Assembly: GCA_029027825.1 (NCBI GenBank)
Contig: CP093399.1
Span: 3,100,001 to 3,164,000, forward strand
Reading direction: 5' to 3'
DNA from: Rs1 sp029027825
GTDB lineage: Bacteria > Pseudomonadota > Gammaproteobacteria > Pseudomonadales > Balneatricaceae
Length of the DNA: 64,000 bases
Positions within the stretch are counted from its first letter, which is position 1. The number at the start of each line of letters is the position of its first letter. The notes beneath the pieces are model-generated. The model saw nothing but the letters and a program-made list of their open reading frames with translations, did no database searches and was not told where the DNA came from. This document shows positions 1 to 8,051 of the stretch, one piece after another. Position numbers and translations under genes: made by a program.

Positions 1-811
1 AACCTTCTGACAGTGCGCGTGAAAAGCTGGCGATAACCCCTTTATTTGCCGATAGTCTCTGATTAGCTTCATCGCGGCTATAGCCTCCAGACAAAGCGAC
101 AACTTTAACTACTTTGCTGTGCGCTACACAATCAGCGTAGTGATTGGCTGTTTCAGGTAAGGTTAGCTTTAGCATCACTTCTTGATCAGCTGCCAAGTTG
201 TCCAGCGCGGCTTTTAGAGCCGTATTTAACAGATCCTCAGCCAACGCTTTTTCTGCGCAGTGAATATCAATTTCAGGCTCAATAATTGGCATCAAACCCG
301 CGGCTATGATCTGCTTTGCCACCTCAAACTGCTGCTCAACTACCGCGTCAATACCTGCTTTATTGGCCAGTTTAATCACTGAACGCATTTTAGTTCCAAA
401 AATACCTTTAGCGGCTGCTTTGACTAATAGAGCATCTAAATCGGGCATTGCCTTCATTAACTGAACACCGTTTTCTTCATCTGCCAGACCTTTATCAACT
501 TTCAAGAAAGGTACAACTGCCTTTTCTTGCCAAAGGTAATCAGCAGTACTTTTTCCTGCTACATCTCGATCCATGGTGTTTTCAAAAAGAATTGCACCGA
601 TGACTCGCTCGCCAGTAAAGCTTTTACTGGTCATAATACGGCTACGCATTTGATGAACAACTGCATACATACCTTCATCATCTTTCCATGCATCATCATT
701 AACGCCATAAATTTTTAGCGCTTTAGGAGTACTGCCACCGCTTTGATCAAGCGCCGCAATAAAGCCATTTTTAGATTTGATTTTCTCTAGCTGGTCACTA
801 TAGTTTTTCAC
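1..811 (-). CDS. fda: Fructose-bisphosphate aldolase class I, 3'-truncated by the window edge
   Basis: Translating the minus strand from position 811 gives an open frame to the window edge (about 270 residues, no stop). It begins with KNYSDQLEKIKSKNGFIAAL and continues with DQSGGSTPKAL, ILFENTMDRD, MPIIEPEIDIH and a late VVALSGGYSRDEAN. These are hallmarks of bacterial class I (Schiff-base, metal-independent) fructose-1,6-bisphosphate aldolase, which cleaves FBP to DHAP and glyceraldehyde-3-phosphate in glycolysis/gluconeogenesis. The catalytic lysine is probably the one in MLKLTLPE. No in-frame ATG exists at the N-terminus. I chose GTG at 811 because GAG lies a suitable distance upstream; another GTG at 823 is possible. 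The C-terminus is outside the window. Confidence 0.93.
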   Translation of the reverse strand, partial: MKNYSDQLEKIKSKNGFIAALDQSGGSTPKALKIYGVNDDAWKDDEGMYAVVHQMRSRIMTSKSFTGERVIGAILFENTMDRDVAGKSTADYLWQEKAVVPFLKVDKGLADEENGVQLMKAMPDLDALLVKAAAKGIFGTKMRSVIKLANKAGIDAVVEQQFEVAKQIIAAGLMPIIEPEIDIHCAEKALAEDLLNTALKAALDNLAADQEVMLKLTLPETANHYADCVAHSKVVKVVALSGGYSRDEANQRLSANKGVIASFSRALSEG

Positions 812-950
812 AAGGTATCTCACTGATTAAAGTATTAAAGCATCGCTACGTATCAAGGCAGTAGGTGCGTATAATAGGTGCGTATAAACTGATAAGCTAA
901 TTATGCCAGAGATATTGCCGCATAGAAATATTTCTATGCTATTTTACTTT

Positions 951-1119
951 GAGACCTCTGCATAACGTTGCGAGTGAAGGTAAGACAAGGCAAAAACCGG
1001 CGAGATAGCGGAGTTAGTATGCCCCTCACTTTGGGTACAGTTTGCCCCTGTTTATGGGTATTATAGGTGTAAATGAGCATGTTGAGCCGATTTTTCACGC
1101 CGTATTACCGAACATAGTA
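951..1119 (+). mobile_element. Family-1 MITE-like repeat, long variant with lost right end
   Basis: The repeat starts with GAGACCTCTGCATAACGTTG and runs through the shared internal blocks (GTAAGACAAGGCAAAAA, GGCGAGATAGCGGAGTT, GGTGTAAATGAGCATG, CGCCGTATTACCGA) seen in the copies at 10786-10924 and 27833-27971. It differs by about 47 extra bases in the middle (roughly 1014-1060) and by lacking the closing terminal repeat, where a family-2 element begins. No coding capacity is visible. Confidence 0.75.
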
Positions 1120-1279
1120 CCTGAATCCGTGACTTCAAAGTGAATACAGAGTGTAAGATATTGGTTGTACGGTGGAATTGAAAATTCTTAGCTGCACCCG
1201 TAGGTTCAGCGGGTATTTTTCTAACCGCTGTAGAATCAAAAGCTTGCGCTATGTGGTGCAGTGAAGTCACTGATGCAGG
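1120..1279. mobile_element. Family-2 palindromic repeat, 160 bp
   Basis: The left end CCTGAATCCGTGACTTCAAA is matched in inverted orientation by the right end CAGTGAAGTCACTGATGCAGG, so the element has imperfect terminal inverted repeats. The flanks are TA on both sides, which could be a short target duplication. Related ends occur at 10211-10267, 13360-13402, 15311-15384, 20338-20379 and 28523-28668. It is non-coding and interrupts or truncates the family-1 copy beside it. Confidence 0.6.
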
Positions 1280-1435
1280 TACAACTAAGCCGTCAAATAG
1301 ATACACAATACAGTACTTGTTTATCAAGTATTAATCTGCATTTAAACAATATAACTTGTATTACTTTTCTATTTGTTGATGTTTTATTAATAGAGTAAAC
1401 TTACATTTTATAAAATTTACTGGACTTTTTTATCT

Positions 1436-2581
1436 ATGGTAGTACAAATTATAATTACAATTGTGGTGGTGTTAAGTTTATTACTGATCTGGAATATGCA
1501 GCGGAATCGTAAAAAAAACATCGTCAACATACAGAATTTAACAGCTCAGAAACTAAAACAAAAAGCCATAAAAAACAAACCGCTTACAGTATCAGCAGTT
1601 AAGCCTGAACCCGAAATCGAATTGCCTTTAAATCCGGATCTTGAAATACCAGCCAGTTACCAAAATTTTAAATTGCTCTCCCTAAATAAAATAGTTGAAG
1701 ACAGCTTCGCAGATATTTTAACTTCTTCAAGTAAACCTAACCCGCTGCTACTCGCACTAGCTAAAAAAAGCTACCCAGCAAACGAACTGTATAAATTAAT
1801 TAAGACTGATCCTGAGATGAGCGCTCTTATTTTAATAGCAGTCAACTCGCCGCAGTATAGGCTAGATAAGCCCATTACCAGTGTTAATCACGCGATTGTT
1901 TTTCTAGGCGTAAACAAAGTAAAAGATATCGTTATTCAATGCTGCATCTCCTGCGCGGAATTCGTCAGTTCAGAGCAACAGCTCGCCTATGAAAAATTAT
2001 GGCAGGTTAGTCATATCGCCAGCTCAATTGCCTATATTATTGCTAAACAAACTAACCATGAAGACCCAGCGCAGCTTTCTACCAGTTGTCTACTCTCGTA
2101 CTTAGGCGACCAGGCAATTTTATCCGCCCGCCCCGAAAGTGCCGATATATATTTAAACACTCAATTATCTAGTTTCGAGCGCAGCCTAGCTTTACAGACA
2201 GAATATTCACTAAATAGCCCATTAGTTGGTCGTGCGCTTAGTTCTCAGTGGGGATTACCGCAAGCGCTGACCGATCAAATAGGCAAAGCACTGCAACTCT
2301 TAGCTGCAGGATCTTCACTTGATGAGAGCAGTGCTAGTGACTTACAACAGAACATAATTTGCTACATTTCCGGTCAGCTGGCAGAGGCATTAGTATTAAA
2401 TAAAAGAGATGATATAGCCGCGCTTTTACCCATCAATAGCTATTCGGCAATTGGATTGGCTTTTATCAATATTCCCGATGCTTTAAAGAAATGTGAATTC
2501 CAAGAGCTGAATAAAGTAATCAATAGCCCTGTGTTTCTCGCCCAGGTAAATAAGCTAACCTTACACTTATCACACAGCTAG
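1436..2581 (+). CDS. Membrane-anchored HDOD domain protein
   Basis: The product has 381 residues. A single N-terminal transmembrane segment (about residues 3-20, hydrophobic, followed by QRNRKKN) anchors a cytoplasmic region. After a proline/glutamate-rich linker (about 45-75) comes an HDOD-like domain (about 80-300), recognisable from the spacing of LIKTDPEMSALILIAVNSP, ITSVNHAIVFLGVNKVKDIV and the later SPLVGRALSSQWGLPQAL. HDOD proteins resemble degenerate HD phosphohydrolases and usually act in signalling or stress responses. I see no intact HD metal dyad and no output domain, so a specific role cannot be assigned. The gene stands alone, converges with tenA and is followed by a likely terminator. 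The ribosome binding site is weak. Confidence 0.75.
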   Translation: MVVQIIITIVVVLSLLLIWNMQRNRKKNIVNIQNLTAQKLKQKAIKNKPLTVSAVKPEPEIELPLNPDLEIPASYQNFKLLSLNKIVEDSFADILTSSSKPNPLLLALAKKSYPANELYKLIKTDPEMSALILIAVNSPQYRLDKPITSVNHAIVFLGVNKVKDIVIQCCISCAEFVSSEQQLAYEKLWQVSHIASSIAYIIAKQTNHEDPAQLSTSCLLSYLGDQAILSARPESADIYLNTQLSSFERSLALQTEYSLNSPLVGRALSSQWGLPQALTDQIGKALQLLAAGSSLDESSASDLQQNIICYISGQLAEALVLNKRDDIAALLPINSYSAIGLAFINIPDALKKCEFQELNKVINSPVFLAQVNKLTLHLSHS

Positions 2582-2592
2582 CAACCGCTGTC

Positions 2593-2611
2593 ACTAGCCA
2601 AGCTAGTTTTT
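2593..2611 (+). terminator. Rho-independent terminator after the HDOD gene
   Basis: A six-base-pair stem ACTAGC/GCTAGT with a three-base loop is followed by a run of five T, 12 bp after the HDOD stop codon, in the space shared with convergent tenA. Confidence 0.55.
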
Positions 2612-2682
2612 CATCGAGTTAGCTGGGCACCCGCATGTATCTATTGCTGCTAGCTCGATTCACCCATCGCTCTTAATCTGAA

Positions 2683-3333
2683 TTACTTAGCGGCGTATGC
2701 CGCATTAAAAAATTCCCTTTCGCATTGCATCGCCTGAGTAAAAATCGTGCTAACCGCATCTTGCTCGGTGACTGAGAGCTGATCCCAAATCTGATCAAGT
2801 TGGCTACGCAAATAGTCCACCACCTCTTGAAAGCCCGGTCCTGAGTGCAAATCAATCCATTCTGAAAACCAGAAAGGCAAACTTTCCTGGTAATCAACAT
2901 AGCGCTCTGCCCAAGTTAGGTAACTCCACTCAGCGACCACTAATACCGCCAACATAATTTCGTAGCGACCAGAGGTTCGTGCACGGTGCATTAATTGCTG
3001 AAAATCTGATGTTTGCGGGGCTGTCGGCGGGTTCTTAGCAGTCTCAGACATATTGAGTGCATCAAATGCGCGCAGAAAATAGTTATTTTCCGACCCGGTG
3101 ATCATCGCCAAAAACTGCGCTGCCGGTATGCTGTCAGCCAACGTCGGAGCATGAGCAATAGCGGTCGCCAAAAGTCGTACGAAACCATCGACAAATTTAT
3201 AGTCCTGCGCTAGATACCACTGCATCTTCGCCTCAGGTAATGATCCATCTGCCAGCTCGCGACAAAAAACATGATCAGTGACTAAATCCCAATCAGCCTG
3301 ACACTGAGATCTTAAAAATTCCGTTGCTAGCAT
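2683..3333 (-). CDS. tenA: TenA family aminopyrimidine aminohydrolase (TenA_E type)
   Basis: The product has 216 residues and the all-helical TenA/thiaminase II fold, with the start supported by GAAGAG just before ATG. D44 (LAQDYKFVDG), Y45/F47 and E205 sit at the positions of conserved active-site residues in Bacillus TenA. The catalytic cysteine position (135 in Bacillus) is glutamate here (VVAEWSYLTW), which marks the TenA_E subgroup. Members salvage the pyrimidine moiety of damaged thiamin: TenA_C enzymes hydrolyse aminopyrimidines to HMP, and TenA_E members act on amino-HMP or its formyl derivative. No thi genes lie nearby, so substrate choice is inferred from the family. It converges on the HDOD gene. 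Confidence 0.85.
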   Translation of the reverse strand: MLATEFLRSQCQADWDLVTDHVFCRELADGSLPEAKMQWYLAQDYKFVDGFVRLLATAIAHAPTLADSIPAAQFLAMITGSENNYFLRAFDALNMSETAKNPPTAPQTSDFQQLMHRARTSGRYEIMLAVLVVAEWSYLTWAERYVDYQESLPFWFSEWIDLHSGPGFQEVVDYLRSQLDQIWDQLSVTEQDAVSTIFTQAMQCEREFFNAAYAAK

Positions 3334-3722
3334 ATACTCTTCTCTCTATTGGCAATAATGTTCAACCTGATTCAGGCTATTACTTGCGTATTGAAGTCCA
3401 TTTAAACAAGCTAGGCAAACGTGACAGACGAAGGTAATAACAGGAAAAAAAACAGATCAATTCTATAAGTGTCTAAAATTCATATCGTTATAGAATAATA
3501 CAGGTAAATTAGAAATTTTCACAGAGCCAAACTCTCGCTGAGTTTGCCAGTCAGTGAATTGGGTGTTACTAGGAGAGGTAATGCATAGAGAGTCAGAAAT
3601 TCTATACTTGGACTGCAGAACTAATTACCGTCTAAGAATTCCCCCTAGCCCGGTTAATATTTAAACTGCTCGACGGACAGACACAGTAGTTTTTTCAACT
3701 GTGGCTGTCTTAGTCTGGCTAA
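3334..3722. other. Gene-free spacer between aminotransferase and tenA
   Basis: There is no open frame worth calling. The only structure noticed is the hairpin at 3676-3709 just after the aminotransferase stop. The rest is AT-rich and should include the tenA promoter, which I could not pinpoint. Confidence 0.5.
3676..3709 (-). terminator. Hairpin downstream of the aminotransferase operon
   Basis: GACAG-A-CACAG pairs with CTGTG-G-CTGTC around a 12-base loop, giving an 11-position stem with one mismatch. It lies 14 bp after the aminotransferase stop. No T tract follows on the minus strand, so it may terminate weakly or only protect the 3' end. Confidence 0.45.
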
Positions 3723-5147
3723 TTATTTAGACTGTAAAGCCATTTTTTCTAACGCCGGCAGCGCTGCGGTCAACGCACGTGTATAAAGCTCTACACATTC
3801 ATCGGCATCTTGTTTGGTGATGATCAGCGGTGGAGCCATATTGGTGACTTCAATAAAGGGAAGCGCACGGGATATCAGCCCTACTTTGGCACATTCTGCT
3901 GCGACTACTTTGTGTGCGCCCAACGCCGGATCGAATAATCGACGGGTTGCTTTATCCGCGACATACTCTACGCCTAACATCGCACCTATACCGCGAACTT
4001 CACCGACATAAGGACAGTTGGCAGTAGCTTGCTGCATTTTTTCTAGTAGATATGGACCGACTTCAGCCGCATTTGCCACCAAATTTTCACGCTCCAGTAT
4101 CTCAATCGCCTTCAGTGCAATAGTGGTGCTCAATGGGTGCCCACCATAAGTAAAGCCATGCATTACCGGCCCGTACTCGGCACTGGCATTTCTCAATACA
4201 TCCCAGACTTTATCTGAAATCAAGCTAGCTGAAAGCGGTGCATAGGCCGACGTCAAACCTTTGGCAAGAGTCACAAAGTCAGGTTTAAGTCCGTAGGTTT
4301 CACTGCCGAACATCTTTCCAGTTCGACCAAACCCTGTTACTACTTCATCGACCATAAACAAAATATCGTGCGCTTTTAGAATTGGCTGCAGCTTATCAAA
4401 GTATCCGATCGGTGGTATGAACATGCCCCCAGTACCCATCACCGGCTCGGCGATGAACGCACCAATATTATAAGCTCCCTCACTGGCAATCGCATCTTCA
4501 ATTTCTTGGATCAGACGATCGGTAAACTGCTCTTCAGACTCACCGTCCTGATGGAAGCGGTAATAAGAGGGAGTAGAAAGTCGTATCACTTGATCAATCG
4601 GCGCATCCCAAGCTTTATGGTATGCGGGAATACCAGTTAATGCCGTCGCCAAGGTAGTTAGACCATGGTAGGCGCCAGTACGAGACATGACCTTTTTCTT
4701 ATTTGGCTTACCGCGTAAATTGTTGTACAAACGCATCAGTTTGACGTTGGTATCGTTGGCATCAGAACCGCTGTGTCCAAAAAACACTTTTGAGATTGTC
4801 GCGCCGGGGACGCTGCTATTAAACATCGTTACCAGCTTTTCAGCGAGTAGTGTCGTAGGCTCACAAGTGTGGTTGGCAAAAGTGTGTATGTAACTTAAGT
4901 TATCGATGACCTCCTTAGCTACATCGCCAATTTCAGTGCGCCCATAACCTAAGGTCATGCACCACAAACCGGCGATTGAATCTAAGTACTCTTTGCCATT
5001 ACTGTCGGTAATACGCATTTTATGCGCCCGCTCGATGATCACTGGACCGTCACTCTCTAACATCGCAATCGAGCTATTACTGTGCATATGGAACTGCTGA
5101 TCGATCTCTTGTAAAGATTTCTTGGGTGTTTCTGGTTTGTTAGACAT
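3723..5147 (-). CDS. Class III (omega-amino acid/polyamine) aminotransferase
   Basis: The product is a 474-residue PLP enzyme of fold type I, class III. Visible features are the substrate-side motif LDSIAGLWCMTLGYGR (55-70), GHSGSDANDT (124-133), the cofactor-contacting DEVVTGFGRTG (267-277) and the Schiff-base lysine K296 in LAKGLTSAYAPLS. Relatives include beta-alanine/pyruvate, putrescine/pyruvate (SpuC-like) and taurine/pyruvate aminotransferases. They move an omega-amino group to pyruvate and yield a semialdehyde. The gene follows the semialdehyde-type dehydrogenase by about 40 bp and shares a strand with a PotABCD-like importer, favouring a polyamine or GABA-type substrate. The exact substrate is not readable from sequence. 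AAGGA precedes the ATG at good spacing. Confidence 0.88.
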   Translation of the reverse strand: MSNKPETPKKSLQEIDQQFHMHSNSSIAMLESDGPVIIERAHKMRITDSNGKEYLDSIAGLWCMTLGYGRTEIGDVAKEVIDNLSYIHTFANHTCEPTTLLAEKLVTMFNSSVPGATISKVFFGHSGSDANDTNVKLMRLYNNLRGKPNKKKVMSRTGAYHGLTTLATALTGIPAYHKAWDAPIDQVIRLSTPSYYRFHQDGESEEQFTDRLIQEIEDAIASEGAYNIGAFIAEPVMGTGGMFIPPIGYFDKLQPILKAHDILFMVDEVVTGFGRTGKMFGSETYGLKPDFVTLAKGLTSAYAPLSASLISDKVWDVLRNASAEYGPVMHGFTYGGHPLSTTIALKAIEILERENLVANAAEVGPYLLEKMQQATANCPYVGEVRGIGAMLGVEYVADKATRRLFDPALGAHKVVAAECAKVGLISRALPFIEVTNMAPPLIITKQDADECVELYTRALTAALPALEKMALQSK

Positions 5148-5187
5148 CTCTTTTATCCTTTTTATAATATTCGCTGTGTCGCGGGTC

Positions 5188-6630
5188 TTAAAACAGTCTG
5201 GTTTTAATAAATTTTGCTTCTAAATAGTCCTTAATACCTAGGCTGCCACCTTCGCGACCATAGCCTGATTGCTTAACGCCACCAAAGGGCATTTCCGCCG
5301 ACGCCAACAATACTTCGTTAACTCCCACCATACCGGCCTCAATATCTTCGGCCGCCACAGCGGCAGTTTTTAAATTGTGCGTGAATAGATAAGCTGCCAA
5401 GCCCCAGGGAACACTATTAGCCTGTTCGATCACATCTTCATAGCTGGAAAATTTAACGATGGGTGCCACTGGCGCGAAAGGCTCCTCGCGCATTATTCTG
5501 GCATCGGCTGGCACGTTGCCAAGTACGGTAGGTTCGATAAAGTAGCCCTTGGTAAATTCCGCTGCGACTTTGCCACCGGTCAGTAATTGCGCTCCTTTAT
5601 TGACAGCGTCATCGATCAGATCCAGCGCGCCGCGCAAACCACGCACGTTGGCCATAGGCCCTAAAGTGACACCCGGTTCAGTACCCGCCCCAAGCTTGAG
5701 ACTCTGCGCATATTCAACAAATGCCTCAACAAAGGCATCGTATTGACTTTCGTGCACATAAAAACGAGTCGGTGAGACACATACCTGACCGCAGTTTCTA
5801 AATTTAGACACCGCCACAATTTTCGCAGCCTCAGCACCGTCAAAATCTTCAAATACAATCACTGGTGCGTGACCACCGAGTTCCATTGAGACCTTTTTAA
5901 TTCCCTCTGCGGCAATGCTGAGCATTTTTTTACCCACTTGCGTAGAACCAGTCAGCGAAACTTTACGTACTGCTTCAGCGCGCACTAAGTACTCGGAGAT
6001 CTGGGTTGATTTTCCGGTCAGCATATTTAACACCCCTGCTGGTACACCAGCATCCACACAAGCTTGTACTACACCTGCACATGAATATGGAGTCTCGGCA
6101 GCAGGCTTAATAATAACCGTGCAACCGGCCGCCAGTGCGGCGGCAATCTTACGCGCGGGTAATAGCGCTGGAAAGTTCCAAGCGGAGAAAGCGGCGACCA
6201 CCCCCACCGGCTGATAGATCACCTGCATCCGGGTAGCGCGATTACGCGCCTCGATACTGTGACCGTAAATGCGTTGCGCCTCACCGCTATACCAGTCAAA
6301 TTGCTCTGCTGCTGCACCGACTTCTGCGACGCTCTCGGCCAGTGGTTTGCCGGTTTCAGTTGACATAGCCAGCGCGATGGCTGCGCTGCGCTCGCGTAAC
6401 AATTGTGCTGTTTTACTTAAAATCGCCGCCCGATCCCAAGGATTTGAGTGCCGCCAAGTCTTAAAAGCCTGTTCAGCTGCAGACACGGCATCTGCTAAAT
6501 CTTGCTCAGTCGCCACAGCGATACTACCAATCTTCTCTTCACTGGCAGGGTTATGTACTGTTAGCTGCTCGCGCCCCTGCTGCTGTCGCCACTCTCCATT
6601 AATAAAAATACCGCTGACTTTCAACATCAT
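5188..6630 (-). CDS. gabD: NAD(P)-dependent aldehyde dehydrogenase, succinate-semialdehyde type
   Basis: The product is a 480-residue aldehyde dehydrogenase with all core elements: WNFP (151-154), the cofactor-binding lysine K175, LTGSTQVGK (227-234), the general base E250 in SMELGGHAP and the nucleophile C284 in NCGQVCVSPTRF. Length and motifs fit the GabD/succinate semialdehyde dehydrogenase branch, which oxidises the semialdehyde made by the neighbouring aminotransferase. It reads first in a two-gene unit with that aminotransferase and lies downstream of a LysR gene on the same strand. Two adjacent ATG codons open the frame; AAGG lies six bases before the first. Substrate could equally be another omega-semialdehyde. 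Confidence 0.87.
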   Translation of the reverse strand: MMLKVSGIFINGEWRQQQGREQLTVHNPASEEKIGSIAVATEQDLADAVSAAEQAFKTWRHSNPWDRAAILSKTAQLLRERSAAIALAMSTETGKPLAESVAEVGAAAEQFDWYSGEAQRIYGHSIEARNRATRMQVIYQPVGVVAAFSAWNFPALLPARKIAAALAAGCTVIIKPAAETPYSCAGVVQACVDAGVPAGVLNMLTGKSTQISEYLVRAEAVRKVSLTGSTQVGKKMLSIAAEGIKKVSMELGGHAPVIVFEDFDGAEAAKIVAVSKFRNCGQVCVSPTRFYVHESQYDAFVEAFVEYAQSLKLGAGTEPGVTLGPMANVRGLRGALDLIDDAVNKGAQLLTGGKVAAEFTKGYFIEPTVLGNVPADARIMREEPFAPVAPIVKFSSYEDVIEQANSVPWGLAAYLFTHNLKTAAVAAEDIEAGMVGVNEVLLASAEMPFGGVKQSGYGREGGSLGIKDYLEAKFIKTRLF

Positions 6631-6675
6631 ATGCGCCTTAACTAAGTTATTTTGAATGGCGCAAATTATATTACC

Positions 6676-6717
6676 CTAGCTTGATGCTAGCGCTACTGCA
6701 AAACTGAACCTAGGTTC
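6676..6717. promoter_or_regulatory. Candidate operator palindromes upstream of the dehydrogenase gene
   Basis: Two inverted repeats, CTAGC-N5-GCTAG (6676-6690) and the perfect 12-mer GAACCTAGGTTC (6706-6717), lie 46-87 bp before the dehydrogenase start, with centres about 28 bp apart. Pairs of dyads at such spacing are typical for LysR-type regulators, and a LysR gene sits immediately upstream. Binding is inferred. Confidence 0.45.
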
Positions 6718-6743
6718 TAGTGTTCAAAACTAAAAATTAGAAT

Positions 6744-6764
6744 AGCTATAAGCTATAAGCTATA
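6744..6764. repeat. Three tandem AGCTATA heptamers
   Basis: AGCTATA is repeated three times head to tail, followed by a partial fourth unit AGCTGCC, between lysR and the dehydrogenase gene. It could be a slippage-prone promoter element or chance. Confidence 0.7.
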
Positions 6765-6857
6765 AGCTGCCAGTAGGGGAATTTTCAAAAAGTGCACTGC
6801 CAATTGAAAGCTGGCAATGAGGATAGAATAGTACGGCTTATCGAGAATGGTCTGCGA

Positions 6858-7802
6858 TCAGGCGCTTTCAGCGTCGTTACGACGCCCGGAGGTACTTTTT
6901 AATACTTGCAAAAATTTGTCCCGAGCGGGATTTTTGGTCTGTGCCTTACTAGTGATAGCATACACATCATTTCTGGTAAACATCACCTCTGGCATCAGCG
7001 CGCGCATACTATTTTTGCGGATCCATAATTGCGCCAAATAACTGGGTAAAAAACCTAGATACTGACCACTTAAGATCATTGCCGCCCGCATATCTAAATT
7101 CTTTGCCGATGCGGTGATTTTACACTGCCCCAACAATCGCTCTAATCTGACGTCATGCAAAGTGACTATTTCAATAAATTGGTGTTCGCGCAATAACTCA
7201 ATCGATATATCATCGTAGTCAGTGGCAAAAAGAGGATGGTTAACGCCGCAGTAGAGAAATAATTCCTCATAAAAAAGTGGGTAGCTATTGAGGCTAGATG
7301 ACTCTCTCGGCAGCACGCTGATGCCTAGTGCCCCCTGTCCGCTGAGCACCGCTTGCTCGACTTCTCTTGGGTCTCCGCTATTGATATTGATATAAACTTT
7401 AGGCTCTAGGCAGTGGAAGCGACTAATCACCTCGGCGAGGTCCAATTGAAAGTCCCAGACTGCATTATCGGCAATGTAGAGATCCAAGCGGCCAGTTAAT
7501 TGAATTTGCGCGCTGTGTACTTGCTGCCGAAACTGCTCGAGATTACTCAGTAACTCCTCGACAGAATCGTAGATAACTTGACCTTGTTCGGTCAGTGAAA
7601 ACCCGGTGCGACCACGGTGACACAAAGTTATTCCCAAGCGCTTTTCAAGGTCGGATATATCCATACTTATCGCGGACTTACCTTTGTTCAAAGCGAGTTC
7701 AGCCGCCGTCAGTCCCCCACAATCAACGACTGTTTTATAGGTGCGAAACTGGCGCAAATCAATGTCTGAAATTTGCGGTAGTAATATCATTCGTTTACTC
7801 AT
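6858..7802 (-). CDS. LysR family transcriptional regulator
   Basis: An N-terminal winged helix-turn-helix (LRQFRTYKTVVDCGGLTAAE ... AISMDISDLEKRLG) is followed by the periplasmic-binding-like effector domain (from about residue 95 of the chosen product), as in LysR regulators. The open frame extends upstream to a GTG at 7868, but this adds 22 residues before the usual LysR start and lacks a ribosome site. I prefer ATG at 7802, with GAGGAG upstream at a long spacing; ATG at 7790 is also possible. It lies between the importer genes and the dehydrogenase/aminotransferase pair, so it probably regulates one or both. The co-inducer is unknown. Confidence 0.82.
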   Translation of the reverse strand: MSKRMILLPQISDIDLRQFRTYKTVVDCGGLTAAELALNKGKSAISMDISDLEKRLGITLCHRGRTGFSLTEQGQVIYDSVEELLSNLEQFRQQVHSAQIQLTGRLDLYIADNAVWDFQLDLAEVISRFHCLEPKVYININSGDPREVEQAVLSGQGALGISVLPRESSSLNSYPLFYEELFLYCGVNHPLFATDYDDISIELLREHQFIEIVTLHDVRLERLLGQCKITASAKNLDMRAAMILSGQYLGFLPSYLAQLWIRKNSMRALMPEVMFTRNDVYAITSKAQTKNPARDKFLQVLKSTSGRRNDAESA

Positions 7803-8001
7803 CTGGGAATAATAACGCTCCTCAAAAACGAAAGCTAGCAACCTGACTAACTTGAACGATAGTTTCACTAAATAGCAATGTTAAAAAGCTGCGCTAAAAA
7901 GAAAATTTGAGGAGTTTTTTGTACGATATAAAGATTGGAGATTCGTTGAGAACAGGCCAATCGATGACAGCAAGCTTATAGTGTGGCGCTAATGCGTCTG
8001 A

Positions 8002-8030
8002 TCGATTGAGCAGTTTTTTTGCCCAATCGA
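8002..8030 (-). terminator. Hairpin after the potC-like gene
   Basis: TCGATTG and CAATCGA form a seven-base-pair stem around a T-rich loop, 22 bp past the permease stop. There is no trailing T run on the minus strand, so this is a weak terminator candidate separating the importer from lysR. Confidence 0.4.
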
Positions 8031-8051
8031 CTCTCTAGAACTAGCTCTGCA

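Larger units (their letters stand above)
812..1435. other. Gene-poor intergenic region holding two nested palindromic repeats
   Basis: There is no credible gene between the aldolase start and the HDOD gene. The space is largely filled by a family-1 repeat (951-1119) whose right end is lost, directly abutted by a family-2 element (1120-1279). The remaining AT-rich stretch 1280-1435 should carry the promoter of the HDOD gene, but I could not identify convincing -35/-10 boxes. An 88-codon minus-strand open frame across the repeats looks fortuitous. Confidence 0.6.

Noticed and set aside
1061..1327. 88-codon minus-strand frame as a gene
   Set aside because: It is made entirely of two palindromic repeats.
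5549..6655. Several plus-strand open frames across the dehydrogenase gene
   Set aside because: They are antisense shadows of a well-conserved gene, without ribosome sites.
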